Positions 44,407 to 56,199 of a DNA stretch of 64,000 nucleotides are shown piece by piece. The notes under the pieces were generated by a model that was given only the letters and a program-made list of their open reading frames with translations, searched no databases and had not been told where the DNA came from. The first letter of the stretch is position 1; each line of letters opens with the position of its first letter. Origin of the DNA: Uranotaenia lowii (Eukaryota > Arthropoda > Insecta > Diptera > Culicidae); assembly GCF_029784155.1 (NCBI RefSeq), contig NC_073693.1, positions 318,678,351-318,742,350 of the forward strand. Direction: 5' to 3'. Position numbers and translations under genes: made by a program.

Positions 44407-45540
44407 TATGTTTGTCATTCCTTCCAGGTTGTCAACCCACCATTTGAAGCCCATAAAAATATTTCCTCGAAAACTTTTTCACGCTTTCTCAAATTAGAAC
44501 GAGCTTTAGGGAAATTTAAAAGGTTTGAACATTTACCTATCACAAATAACAAAAATTAACGCATTTATAAATAGGTATTGTATTTGATATTAATTTTTTA
44601 AACAAATTAATGAGAAACACATAGTGTCTTCCGTCGTACATGGTAATATTATAATTAGCCATCGTTCATGCTTCAACTGTATTCTAGACTTAATTTATCC
44701 GTTGCGTTGGATTTCGGCTTGTACGATGTCTTGCCATGTGCTTAAGTATTAGGATAGTCCAAAGCTTGTAGTCTAGAAAATTTCGCTAAATTGCTAATGA
44801 ATCTTAAAACTTTTATTTTCTGAAGCACTTCGAAAGTCGACGATGCAAATTATCGAGGAGTTTTAAAACCTTTTAACCTGGTTAATTTTTTTAATTCTTT
44901 TCGGTAAACTGCAATATCGTTGACAGTTTTGCTACAAAAACTAAATAAGTTTAAAATAAGCAACATTCTCTTTTATAGATTTGGGAAAGAATTTAGACAT
45001 ACAATTTTCGAAACTCGAACCACCCTCAGTACATATGCTCTGAAAGCAATGCTATTTCCGATGCACTGCATTCATTGATTCATACCTACATGCGCTGATG
45101 ATACACGTCAAACGTATAGGAACATGCTTTTGCTAACAATAATGGAAGTTATTACGACAGTTTTTCTCATTAAGTAATTTGAATTATTCTGTAGATCGAA
45201 AAGCTTACCCGGGACTTCGGCTCACGCGGTTTCGATGCTCATGCCCGGCTAATCCATTATCATTCGAATGAGAGGCGCGGAACAACTTAGAAGGTATCTA
45301 CCTACTTGGACGATAGGCTTCTGATAACGAACGAATGCCATGCGTCCGAAGTGCGACCACCACTAGGTTATTCGAAATCGCCTAAAGTTATACTCTCGAC
45401 ACTCGAATCAAACCTAGCTTACGCAGCATAATTCAAATATTTCTCCAGTAACTTGTGTAGGTCGTTGCTAACAGTTTGTTTCAACAACACCCGGTTGGTT
45501 TTGGATGTTAATTGTGTGACGTTACCGTTTCATCTTCTAG

Positions 45541-45704
45541 GTCGTCGATGATCGCTCCAGCTCCAGTACCGAGGAAGTTACAACTCCGGAACCATCGATA
45601 TCGCCAATCACTCCCGTTTCTCCGGTGTCCCCCGTCAGCTTGAAACCGATGCTCCAATATGAGGACGAAAGCAGCGAGGAGGAACAGCAGCCCAAAAGTG
45701 CCAA
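45541..45704 (+). CDS. Host gene, coding exon 3
   Basis: It follows the acceptor CATCTTCTAG at 45531-45540 and ends before the strong donor GTAAGT at 45705. In phase 0 it gives residues 154-207 and two bases of the next codon. It is rich in Ser, Thr and Pro with a proline-directed phosphorylation look (TTPEPSISPITPVSPVSPVS), then an acidic patch (YEDESSEEEQQ). The frame is continuous with exons 2 and 4. No known domain is visible; the segment looks disordered. Confidence 0.88.
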
Positions 45705-46380
45705 GTAAGTTGGTTTACGTTTGATTTTTTTTTGCGTTCTACCCTTCGGTGACATTCTGTTGGTCATTAATCGCCGGATAATGAAGGGGCACCCACCTGC
45801 CTGCCGGAGGATATTAGCGGCTTAAGGTGTTTCCAGATAATTTTAAGCGTGAGCGTGGGTGGATACTGGTAGATAAAAAAACAGTGGATTACCTAAAATA
45901 GACCCGGATTGCGACCGCTGATAATAGGTAGGTCAGTGATAAAAGCGGAATGACAGAAAAAAATCGTTGATATATAAATCACTCGATAGTGGATTAGAGA
46001 CGTTTTTGTTGTTTTAAGTTTGTACCGACAGGCGTAGGCTGAGTAGGATTAATATTGAACACGCCGCCTTTTGATGATTATTGTGTCCTTTGAGGTGCTT
46101 AATAATGCTCGAATTTTCCGTCCTTAGTTTTAAAGTTTATTAGAGCATCCTCCAAAGATTTTTCGAAATCCATAAACTATCATCAGTCTTATTATGATTT
46201 TCGATAGTTCTTTATATCTCGGATTGCAAATTTGTGTCGGGATGAATAAGCCATTGGAGTTTACAATCCCTCGATAGCCGCATAATCAGACTTGGCGGCA
46301 TAGCTTGCTCGACACCGTTGTTCGAACAAATTGTGTAAACATGCGGCGAAGCTCTATGAGTGATTTTCAAATCCCGCTTA

Positions 46381-47324
46381 CCGTAATCCGGGGTAATATT
46401 GATCACTTTTTTCAATATTTTTCGATTATTTTTTCTGTTAAGAAGAATGTGGCATGTAATCGCATGTTTCATATTTTTAAAACCAGTACTGGACTCCTAT
46501 GAACGAAAAACATGGTTGCAGAAATTTATTAGACTACTTTAAATTTGAAAAAAAAAATCGATTTCGGCTCTGTTTTGAATCTGATGCTTTGGGGTAACAT
46601 TGGTCAGTCTCTATTATCGACGGTTTTTACGACTTTTTTTGATCATAAAGGATATAAAACACCTTCATAATATTTACAAATGGTAGTTTATAAATTATAC
46701 CTTGCTTTTTAACGTTTTCTTTTAAAAACATTTATAATCGAAAAAAGAACAATGATGCTGCATACATTCAGGGGCAAAAATTTTAGCAATTGATAAATAG
46801 CTTCAGATTCAAAATACAACTGAAATTTTACCTTCACACATTCCTCAAGACACTTCCACTTTTTTCCATTTTCATTTTTTTCTTCAAAGTTAACCATATT
46901 TTATCCATTTTCCAATACGGGCTTACTTTTGAAATATGTCCTTATTTTTTAAATATAAAAAATTGATCACTAAATGATTACCAAAATAACACTTTAAAGA
47001 CACATATAACAAGAAAAAAAGTTGTTCTTTCACTTTCAACAACCCGTTTGCCTCTAGATGCTTTTAGGTATCATCAGGAGAGCTGTTTGTTAGAGAGCCT
47101 TAGAAAACATAGATATTTTAGGATTTAGAAATTGAATTTTTACTTATAGAAAAAATTTCAAATACAAACCAAATTTTGCCTACTTAATACTCAATGAATA
47201 GGCTTTCAAATGTAGAAAACAGTTTTCAAAAATTCAAACTTTAGACTGAGTTATTGATGATAATGTGCAAAAATGTATTTTTGGTCAAAATTACCCCGGA
47301 GATCAAAGTTACCCCGTTTTACGG
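46381..47324. mobile_element. MITE with CCGTAA...CGGGGTAA ends
   Basis: TA lies outside both ends (46379-46380 and 47325-47326). The left end reads CCGTAATCCGGGGTAATATT and the right, reverse-complemented, CCGTAAAACGGGGTAACTTT. Inner copies of the GGGGTAA motif recur near 46592 and 47293. Such elements with GGGGTAACATTGATC-like text are very common in mosquitoes. No transposase is present. A hammerhead-like core lies inside at 47042-47081. Confidence 0.75.
47042..47081 (-). ncRNA. Decayed hammerhead-like core
   Basis: Minus strand: CTGATGA, then a stem-like ACCT ... AGG(C) around AAAAGCATCTAG, then CAAACG where a functional core would have GAAAC. One mutated base in the second box suggests loss of activity. 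It may be a relic of the same family as 28765-28806. Confidence 0.3.
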
Positions 47325-47496
47325 TACATCTTTTTATTGTCGTACGAAACATCTTACATATTATTAGAAGAAGTAATTCGAGGTTCACGTTCTTAAAGAA
47401 CACAACAACAAAATAATTGAAAAAAAAATTAAGTGCGAGTTCTAAGCGTTTATGATGTTTCAATATTGTTTCCACGACGGAATGTAAACGCACAAA

Positions 47497-47646
47497 AATT
47501 TTTGACCAAACTAGCCCGGATATTTCCCGGAGTTTGGGTTGAAAATTTTGAAATCAAATGCCCGGATTTTGCCAGGTTTTTTGATAAAATAGCCTGGATT
47601 TGTCCGGCCCAAACACATGCTGAGCAAAATTCTGGCAACCTTTTTA
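47497..47646. mobile_element. Partial MITE, TAAGGTTGCCAGA family
   Basis: Reverse-complemented, the right end AAGGTTGCCAGAATTTTG matches the left end of the copy at 55315. Repeated CCGGATTT and GCCAGG motifs fill the rest. The other terminus is missing. Confidence 0.55.
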
Positions 47647-47904
47647 AACAATAAATCATATTCCTAGCAGTGTTCCTGCTAGGTTAGAGAAAAAAATTAT
47701 CGCAACGTTACCGTCAAACGGAGCATCTGTATTGCATTCAACTTCAAAGGCTACTAAAAACTTAATATCCACAGATAATCTACATCTAATATACATCTTC
47801 ATCAAAAGTTTTAAGGTTGGTGGGACATAAAATTGACGTAGTCGTCTAAACTATTGGTTTCACCAGTTATTTTTTGAATTTACAAAAACATGCGATTCTT
47901 ACCA

Positions 47905-48446
47905 AACTAAGAAAAAAGGGGTAAGTTTCAATAAATTTTGTTTTTAATGATTAATCATATGAAAACGTTCGAAAATTTATATTTTTTTTTGTATTGGGGA
48001 TGTCGAAACGCATGAAGCACCAATTTTCGTAATTTTTGATTTTATTCGAATTAAAGTTTTAATTTTTTCTGTCATAAATATTTTTAAAGAAAAAAGCTTA
48101 AAGGAACTTCATACATTTAGAAGTAAAAAATATTACAAAAAATTCCACTAGCTGAAATCATAGAATTGAATGTTTGGATGGATGAAATTTTTAAATTAAC
48201 ACATGATGCAAAACAATTATATTCCAGCATATGGAAACGAAATTTAAAAAGTGAATCTGTGTTTTTTTTTGATGCATTTTAACTCAGACAGGTACCTGAA
48301 TTTTCAAAAATATTTATTTAAAAAAATGGTGATTGTTCAAAAATTATTTTACACCAAGGGTGTTGGTATAGGATAAAGAAAGCAATATAAAGTTTTTAAA
48401 TGAAAATATCATTAAGCCAATCCGGGGTATTTTACGGTATAGAAAA
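47905..48446. mobile_element. Probable relic of the CCGTAA MITE family
   Basis: The right side ends ATCCGGGGTATTTTACGGTA and the left side has AAGGGGTAAGTTTCAATAA. The left terminus is poorly preserved, so the extent is approximate. Confidence 0.4.
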
Positions 48447-50658
48447 GTGTAAAAAATGTTACATCTATTGCTAATTTTTTTTAAATTTTCTATGAGAATC
48501 TAAAACTTTAAAAACTATCTCACGATGTGACAAACTATGTCATCATCATTTTGTTATCTTTAAATGAAAATTTCGTTACATTATATTAGAATAAAAATTG
48601 AATAAGTGTTGTGATATACATAAGTTGCATCTAACCCTGCTGTTTTTATAACTGTTTTTGAACGAGTTTGGCGTACTGAATTCGAATCATTTGCCAGATT
48701 TCGTCTGTCAACTCTTGTTTTAGTGAAATGGCGGGTGAAAATTTTGAAAATGATCGATTTTTAGTAAATTTGATCATTGATAACTGATGAACCGATCAAC
48801 CTAAATGAGAAATAAAAACTGATTTTGAATCTATTTTTTATCATCCATTCAATCAAGGATTCTTATCTATAGGTTCAAACATAAATAGCTTTAAACAAAA
48901 TAAATTTTTTAATTTCTATAAATTTAAACAGAAAACATTTCAACTATTTCTGATATTAAGGATTTTTATTCATTGAAGATCTTTATTGAAGACTACAAAA
49001 CAATTGGACCTTTGGTTAGAGAAATAGCTAAAATTCAATTTGGGTTAAACGTTCTTGAAATTTTCTTCACAATTGCCGTATTTTGCAAAATTGGAAAAAA
49101 AAACAATTAGAAAACTTCCATAACTATTTTCTCAGACGTCAAAATTACGCACAAGCTTCGGGTAAGTTGATCATTACATTTAAACCTTCAGTTTTCACAT
49201 TTTAATCTTCTATGGTGTTTTAAAAAAGTGAACAAATTGATTGAATGAATTTTTACTCATTTTCCAATGTTTTGAATGAACAAGAGCTGCAAGATAAAAA
49301 TATCTCAATGCATATTTAGAAACAGCGTCACCAAATAAGTGGAAATCAGTTCATAAGTTCTTTGCACCTCGAAAAAATTTAAATATTGTTTCCTTATCTG
49401 AGAAACAAATTCAAGCTGATAATAAAACATGATGATAGAGCGTATTATGAGTTTGGAATCATATTCATGTTTTGTTGAAGCTTAAACCTGTCAATTTAGT
49501 TAATACACACTCAGAAACATTTGGTGTTATTTGATCAGTTGCAAATGAAATGTTAATTTATAATTAGGGGTTTAATCCCCTTTAAGCAGATTTTTGCCAT
49601 GTAAAATGTTCAGTTCAAGAAATGAATTAACCGTAGTAACGAGACATTACTTGATCCCAAAAGGTACTCAAAAATAATTGTTAATAAACATGTCGGAAAA
49701 TTGGCTTGCTCCAGCAAATTATGTCCTTAACATTTAAGAGATTTCATTTTATGACACATGAATTGAAATTAATTTTAATTGAAAAATTTAGTTTTGATAT
49801 TCGATAAACCTTTTGTTTTGAAACTCAAATCTTGATACTCTGAAATCCTGTCTCGTTTTCATAACGAGATTTCAGTGTCAAAAAACAACCATTTTTTTTT
49901 CTCAATTCATTTTTGAATACCAATTTAACACATCAACAAAATGATAGCCGTTCTTTTAAATACATTCAGTCAGTAGAATTGTCAAAAAAATTTAAACCTA
50001 GTATCTAATACTTTATAACTTATCAATTTGATTAAAAAAATCGTTTATGTCATTACAAATTGTATGTTTAAATGGAACCAATTTCAGCCTCAATATAATG
50101 TTGCGATTCTTGTTTTTCTAAATGCTCAACTTCACATTCAAAAGGGTTTCGACAAATTACACAAGGCCACCGAATCCACATTTTTAAGAGGGACAACGAA
50201 TTTAAGAACAAATTTCGATTAACTTGGATGCCCGGAATCTAATTACGCAGTAACTTATTTTCTATCAGTTTTGTGTTATAATTACCTTTTGAAAATTGGT
50301 CAGCATAATTTAGGAAATTTGAGCACTTTTTTGACAAAATTGTTGATCACACCTAGCTTATAATATTCAAATATAAAGTTTTATAGCCAATCATCAATTT
50401 CATCAAGACTGAAGTTATTTTAACTTCTGTCAAAAAAAGTTTAAGAAAATTCTTGTTGTTTACTTTTTCTGCTTTATGTTCAATACCCCCCAAAGAAAAA
50501 TTTAAATTTCAGATAACTTTTTAAAGTAAAAATCAAATAGTTAGGCTTCAACATATTTGTCAAATGAAACAGAACCTTTTTTAAAACATTTTTTAGTATT
50601 GTCAGAAATACTAAAAGAGAACATACTCAAGATTTCAACAGGAGCTGTTTTTGACAGA

Positions 50659-50956
50659 TCTTATATATAAAAATGGAGGCATTTTCTTTGTAACAACATC
50701 ACGTATGAATGGTCGGTCGGAATGAAGTGAAATTTGGTATCCGAGGGTTTTTTGGGTCAGAGATAGTTTGTATAATAGTTTCAAGGATCTTACTTTTTAT
50801 GAAAGGTGGTCCCAATACAAATTCAACATTATTTGTTACGATTTCCATGAGAATCTATTCGCGAGCACGATGCAGTTAAGGACGTGTAGATAAAATTAAT
50901 CATTTATTACGATTTATACTTTAGAAGGTAAAACGAAGTTTACCGGGTCAGCTAGT
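50659..50956 (+). mobile_element. Short non-autonomous Helitron
   Basis: It starts with TC (TCTTATATATAAAAATGG) and ends with CTAGT. The inserted block sits between A (50658) and T (50957), the usual Helitron target. A 3' hairpin GGTAAA / TTTACC lies 7 bases before the CTAGT end (followed by GGGTCAG). No terminal inverted repeats or target duplication are present, as expected. At 298 bp it encodes nothing and would need Rep/helicase from another copy. Confidence 0.8.
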
Positions 50957-51002
50957 TTTCCATAAAAGGCTTATCTTTCTAACTGATTGCACAAGCTATT
51001 TA

Positions 51003-51415
51003 CAGTAGTTTTTCGATCTAATCACTGTTCGATTTTTTCGCTTCTTGCCAAATTCACGCTCGATTTTATCACAGTTGTTGTTTCGATTTTATTACTCTTT
51101 TTTTATAAATACTAGAAATCTAGACTCTTTCAATGATTCACTTCAATGAGTTTAACACTATTAAATTGATATTTTATATGCTTTGCCTTTGAGTAATAAC
51201 ATAAGATTGCTATGGAGAAGAGTTTTATAGACTAAAGACGATTCTTTGCCTAAAGTGAACTTCTACAAATACATATACTCAGGGCATTTTAATTTATCTT
51301 TTGAGACAATAAAATTACTAGTTTTCCCATTTTTGTTTAGTTTCGCCAAATTCACGGTTTCGCCATTTTGACGGTGAAATTTTTGTTGTGCGTGATAAAA
51401 TCGAAAAAGTTGTTA
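51003..51415. repeat. Dispersed repeat with TTCGATTTTATCAC motifs
   Basis: The left part ACAGTAGTTTTTCGATCTAA recurs at 62810 (ACAGTAGTTTATCGATTTTA). The right part ends, reverse-complemented, with TTTTTCGATTTTATCACGCA. It is probably a MITE; exact ends and target duplication were not resolved. Confidence 0.45.
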
Positions 51416-51475
51416 CCCTCCCAGTTTAGCATATGTTAAGTATAAAAATGATTCTAAACAAGATGTAATAGTACA

Positions 51476-51665
51476 CTGAACCCAAATTCACTTTTAAAAT
51501 ACACATGATTTTTCACTTAAAAACAAGGATCCAGTGATTTTCTTCCATTCAAGTGCGACATATACATTTCACTTGGCAGTCACTTAAATTCCAAGTGAAT
51601 TCATCCACATTCACTTCAGTCGTCACTTGAATTTGAAGTGAGAAAAAATGAATTTCAAGTGAATG
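51476..51665. repeat. Cluster of TTCACTT / AAGTGAA motifs
   Basis: TTCACTT or its reverse complement AAGTGAA, or a one-base variant, occurs about ten times in under 200 bp in both orientations, bounded by ACTGAACCC and GTCGGGTTGT. It resembles a degenerate palindromic MITE more than a protein-binding cluster. Confidence 0.45.
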
Positions 51666-53086
51666 TCGGGTTGTAATTGTGTTTATTTTCAGAGTTCAAA
51701 ATGGCAAATTCTATAACAACATAAAAGGGATCAATGGATGGATAAGGTTATAAATTTACTATTTTCGGTAATTTAATTTATATTTTCGCTAACATTTTAT
51801 GAAATTTTAGCTGTTTTTGAAGCTGTTTAAAACTAGCGCTAAAAATTCACCTAAAAGTCTATTTATTGACACAAAACTTGCTATGAATGGTTATACTTTT
51901 TTCATAGTGTAAAAACTCCGTGAAGTAGACAACCAATTCCAATATGTATGCAAATATTAAAATTCTGTTGCAAACAAAGGAGGTGGAAATGTTCTTGTCA
52001 AAAACTATTACACTTGGTAACGAAATCTAAAATTGAATGTCGAAAACTAGACCACCCAGAGATTTTAGAAAAAAAAGATAATAAAAACTTTGTTTTGAGA
52101 CTATTGATCAACAAAAAAAGCAGAGAATAAAGAAAAAAGTTTGATTCATAGAGCCAATCATTATTTGAGATGAAAAAGTCCAGATTATTTCTTATCATTC
52201 CTTGGTTGAATGAAGTATAATAAACAAATTCATAATTAGTTTTTCGCTATCATGTAGGATTGTAAAATTCCACTCAAATCTGATTCATTTTTAAAATCAT
52301 AAACTTCATATCACCAAAAATAGAATGGAAGTTTTAATAAAAAAAAAAGTTTCAAACTATGACGTGCTTGAAAATTTAAAAACGTTTGACCTTTTTATTT
52401 TTTGGAATCATCATCATGATTTTTCAACTAATCTATATGTGTTCGTAAAATCAACTTTAAAGTTAAATTTTACTGCCAAATTTAAACTTATTCAGTGTTT
52501 GCTTTATTTACTCAATATTTGCATATAAAAAATAGGTGAATTCTCAATTTTTATATTTATTTTTATCTTTTCATGATTAAATTCTCACAAGTTCAACTTT
52601 TTTTTCATTTCCAAAATTTACATTTCAAGTCGTGATTATTTTTTTTTTCAAATTTATGATAACACTGCGAAATTTTTCTATCAACTCATCTGGATTTATT
52701 CAAAATTTTTATTCGTATTCGTTTTTAAGTGCTTAGAAATATTGATATTAAATGACTGCAAAATATATTTTCATGCAAATATCTGGTTCAGAATTAGAAT
52801 CTGGTTTAGAATTAATAATCTGGGACATAATTTTGAATGAATTTTTATTGGCATATTGGGAGTACCATCAATTTGAAACTTTGATTCTGAGTTATTTTGA
52901 ACCGTACCAGTATAATTTACATTTGTTTCTAGTTTTTGTGATGGCCATGAGTAGAAAAATGGTTTTGAAAATAAATTTTTCTTATTTATTGTGCATTTTT
53001 GGCATTGTTATTAAATATTTCTAGCTAAATTTGAATTTCGAAATCCTACCCCCAGTCCTTTGCACGGGCCTGATAGAAAATAATAT

Positions 53087-53727
53087 GGGAGAGTGGGGAA
53101 TCATGGGCCACTTTTTTGCATTGCAAAGCAATTTCAGACGATGAAATGAAAAAGAGAGTTGTGTATGATCGCATAGAACCTGGCTTGCGAACGATTCGGA
53201 AAATTCCTTATGTAGGATGGACTGAATATTATTCATAACTTTTTGTTTGGCATAAGGAAACTTTACAGATAGGGAAAACGTATTTTAAGTTTTGAATGTG
53301 TTTAAAAACATAAAAATATAAGTGACCCAAGATACTCTATAAAATGTGGCCCTTGCTTGATTCTCCATAAGCTATGATTTGCAAATTGGTTGCGTTTGAG
53401 TGACTTATTGATGTTTCATCGAAAATTCCTTTTCCACGCGAAAGAACATGACAAAAATAAGATTATAAGCGTATGAGCATATTTTCGTTATGAACTTTAG
53501 GTTCCCCATCGAGGCAATTAGCGAGTGCTTGTTTAGTTATGTAATTAAATTTTTTTAACGTTTTTAAGCTTGAATAATAAAAGAAGCATATGATGCGTAT
53601 TTAAGTCAACAACATAAAGAAAAATATGCTTACGCAAAGCAACGAACATGACAGTTGGATTGAGATTTTTGTCTCAACACACATCTGAGATATTTAGAGT
53701 GGCCTACGTAACCCCACTCTCCCCAAC
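53087..53727. mobile_element. MITE with GGGAGAGTGGGG ends
   Basis: The left end GGGAGAGTGGGGAATCATGG and the reverse-complemented right end GGGGAGAGTGGGGTTACG share a long imperfect TIR that continues into GGCCACT. No coding capacity is seen and the target duplication is unclear. A segment with AAGGCCGG-family text follows to about 53985. Confidence 0.6.
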
Positions 53728-53729
53728 AA

Positions 53730-53985
53730 AAATTGACAAATTGGTATGAATTGAACAAAAGTTTGTATGCAACAAAGTTACATACTATTTCCATAACATA
53801 AAATCGTATAATTGGATCATTTTTCATAAAAAATCTAGAAAACAAAGGGGATAAAACGTCAGTCTTCCACAGTTTGTTTTTTCCTCTTGAAATTGCTAAA
53901 TTCATCAAAATTTACAATATTTTCAAGCAAAACCTTATTTTTTGTGTACCCTCTCACCCCACCTTATCCGGCCTTGAGTAAAATG
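53730..53985 (-). repeat. Dispersed repeat, AAGGCCGG family, reversed
   Basis: Read in reverse the segment starts CTCAAGGCCGGATAAGG and shares GTTTGTATGCAAC-like text with 57640-57670. It is partial and diverged. Confidence 0.4.
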
Positions 53986-54449
53986 ATCATTTATATTAAA
54001 AGATAACTTTTTCTTACACTAATTCAAACCTTCAAGTTGCACTTCTGATTAAAAGTGATGTTCGGACAATTTTTCCACTGACTCTTTTTGGGTGAATACC
54101 ACACATAGTCGTTAAAAGTTTTGTTTATTTGAATTTTTTTTCAGTATACTTTTGTATAAAATTCTTTTGAACTGTTCAGACCTGTTCATATATTTCATAT
54201 ATTCTTCCGTTTGTGATACAAAATTAATATATTTTATTCGTTTTAACAACTGTAACTAATAATAGTGATTCACAACTGTGAGATCACTGTGTAGAATTGT
54301 GAGATCAACACACGTCTTAGCCCTCTATCAAATACGAAAAGTAATTTCAACCAGTTCGAGCATATCTGCCAAGCATCGTACCACAAGGCAGAAAGCCTGA
54401 TTACGTTTCGACAATCCAACGGAACGTGAATGCGTTCCATTTCATTTGT

Positions 54450-55050
54450 AGTCAACTTTCCGACTTTGTCTGGAATCCCGGGCAGCGTGAAGCCCAGCTA
54501 GCTACTTGCTTGCTAGTTGCTCGCGGGGGTTCCACTTAGTAGTCTCAGTCTAGCGTTTGTCGCGTGATAAGCAAACGAGTCGTTCATCGTCCCGGAATAC
54601 TTCCGGACGATCTTTCACGGAATATTGCCGTTAGGAGACACTTTGTTTTGGTTGAGGCGTATCTCGGTTGATGCGCAAGTGCTTGCGCGATACGCCTGAT
54701 TAGTCTTAATCTGGTGCATCGTACTGGATTAAACTGTCTTTGGAGGTTCGTCAATTTAGTGTGTTGAATCATCATCGGCTTAGTGCAGTGCTGAAAATTT
54801 TCCTAAAATTTAAATTCGGCAATCATTGAAAGCGAATCGAATAAAGCTGTTAGCGTGTTTCGCGTCTGCGGTACCAATATTTACCGAAGAGATTAAACTA
54901 ATTTACGTATCAACGAGCGACGACTTTATTTACTTGCAATCTTCTCCCGGACTAAGTATGGTGAATTGAAAGGAAGCTTCGCGTTAACGCGTTATCTTTG
55001 CCATACGGAATACAGCAGCCGTTCAAATGTGGATAGGAAAGATTCAACGA
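54450..55050 (+). promoter_or_regulatory. GC-rich block, candidate alternative promoter / 5' exon
   Basis: This is the one clearly GC-richer, non-repetitive block in intron 3 apart from the edges of the exons. It contains an insect initiator-like TCAGTC at about 54548 with AGTCG about 32 bases downstream, near but not exactly at a downstream promoter element position. Further down is TTAGTGCAGTGC near 54780. No TATA box or clear splice donor was found. It could drive a shorter transcript beginning before exon 4, or be an enhancer. Confidence 0.3.
54656..54696. repeat. Two-part hairpin with a 9-nt bulge
   Basis: The outer stem GGCGTATC (54656-54663) pairs with GATACGCC (54689-54696). The inner stem GCGCAAG (54673-54679) pairs with CTTGCGC (54682-54688) around a TG loop. 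A 9-nt bulge TCGGTTGAT lies on the left side only. It lies in the GC-rich block and could be a structured 5' UTR element. Confidence 0.7.
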
Positions 55051-55306
55051 AATCGGATGCTTAAACTGTAATTGAGTTGCAGTTGTTGTGGGTCTTTGTA
55101 CAATAGAAGGATCCATTTGAAAGGTTTGATAAATTTTCTTAAAACAAACTAAAAAAGAGTCTAAAAGTGCTATCTTCCTTTAACTGTATCATAAACTTAA
55201 GGTTGATTGCGTTTACATATGAGAAATACTTAACGGTAACGTTCTCTAGCTGTACTTATAGTAGCGACAGGCAGCGGCTCTAATTGCTATTAGTATTGCC
55301 CTTTAT

Positions 55307-55314
55307 AGCTATCT
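55307..55314. repeat. 8-bp target-site duplication, left
   Basis: AGCTATCT is identical to 55815-55822 and borders the MITE at 55315-55814. Confidence 0.85.
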
Positions 55315-55814
55315 TAAGGTTGCCAGAATTTTTTCCACTCCCATCCGGGCCGAGCAATTCCGGGCATTTTTTCAAAAAAACCTGGCAAAATCCGGGCATG
55401 GATTTCAATTTTTCAAATCCAAAAACCTGGCAAAAACCGGGCAAAATTTAGGTGTAATTATACATAAAAGCAGAGAAACAATGCAAAAAAAATTGAAATT
55501 AATATTTTATTAATGTAAATGCAGACTTCCAAAAACTTTTTGGAACACTTAAATATTCAAAGGTTTATAAAAGTAAATCAGCGAAATTGTTTGAGATAAC
55601 CGTTGAAAATTTCCATACCGTTAATCGATTTAGCTGAAACTTACTCAAAAACTTTGATTTTTTTTGGTTTCTTTGTGAAAATTGTAAAAAAATCCGGGCA
55701 ATATCCGGACTTTTTTCACGATATCCGGGCAACCGGGCCGGACCGGACTTTATCGAAATTTTGCATCAAATATCCGGGCAAACCCGGGTAAAACCGGGCA
55801 ATCTGGCAAGCTTA
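55315..55814. mobile_element. hAT-type MITE with exact 8-bp duplication
   Basis: The ends are TAAGGTTGCCAGA on the left and, reverse-complemented, TAAGCTTGCCAGA on the right, differing at one base. They fit the hAT terminal pattern and sit inside an 8-bp duplication. The body is full of CCGGGC, CCGGAC and CCTGG motifs in both orientations. It carries no transposase. Decayed copies are at 36505-36914 and 47497-47646. Confidence 0.85.
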
Positions 55815-55822
55815 AGCTATCT
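55815..55822. repeat. 8-bp target-site duplication, right
   Basis: AGCTATCT is identical to 55307-55314. Confidence 0.85.
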
Positions 55823-56027
55823 GCTATCCTACTTGACACTCTCATGGCTTTTATTCGCGTAGCGTAGATAGCAAAATTGAAAGTGACAATATATGTAGTG
55901 AAAATGGCACTTTCTGAGCAAAATTACCGTTACTTGGCGTGTTGTGTTGTGTTTTCTTATGATGAATATAAACATAAGAGGTATTCAGGTTGACTAAAAA
56001 AATCATTTTTCTTTTTTTTTTGGACAG

Positions 56028-56199
56028 GGCCAAAAGTCTCTTCCGCCATCGGCGTGGTTCGATCGCTCCGCTGCCGGCCTTGCGCCTCAACGATAAGGAG
56101 ATGATGGCCAACGACTTCGATGCCCAGAGCATCATGAGCAACCAGAACTCGATCACCAGCATCAACTCGCTGGCCAGTCTGCTCAAGGAAAAGATGCAG
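56028..56199 (+). CDS. Host gene, coding exon 4
   Basis: The acceptor is GGACAG after a T-rich tract, and the donor is GTAAGA at 56200. The first base completes Lys208 with the two bases left by exon 3. The exon gives residues 209-265 and ends in phase 0. It begins basic (AKSLFRHRRGSIAPLPALRL) and then reads NDKEMMANDFDAQSIM and NQNSITSINSLASLLKEKMQ, which looks like an ordered amphipathic segment rather than the disordered text of exons 1 and 3. The strong GC contrast with the intron and the perfect phase fit support it. The function is not recognised. Confidence 0.88.

Larger units (their letters stand above)
26998..45540 (+). other. Host-gene intron 2, about 18.5 kb
   Basis: It runs from the donor GTTAGT to the acceptor TTCTAG at 45535-45540. 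It holds the degenerate tandem array, a DD37E mariner, the 9-bp array and an intact non-LTR retrotransposon. Stretches at 28830-30190, 30430-31445, 32700-33790, 36010-38160 and 44410-45540 otherwise show only unremarkable AT-rich sequence. At 32940-33620 the base composition is more balanced and several GATA/TATC motifs occur, so a regulatory element there is possible but unproven. Confidence 0.7.
45705..56027 (+). other. Host-gene intron 3, about 10.3 kb
   Basis: It runs from donor GTAAGT to the acceptor GGACAG, which follows a pyrimidine tract, at 56022-56027. It carries several MITEs, a Helitron and a GC-rich block at 54440-55050. The parts at 48450-50655 and 51680-53085 are plain AT-rich sequence in which I see nothing. 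Confidence 0.7.

Noticed and set aside
45190..45310. A possible extra exon upstream of exon 3 (GC-richer, after CTGTAG)
   Set aside because: In the phase required by exon 2 it runs into a stop before any usable donor, and the other frames are also closed.
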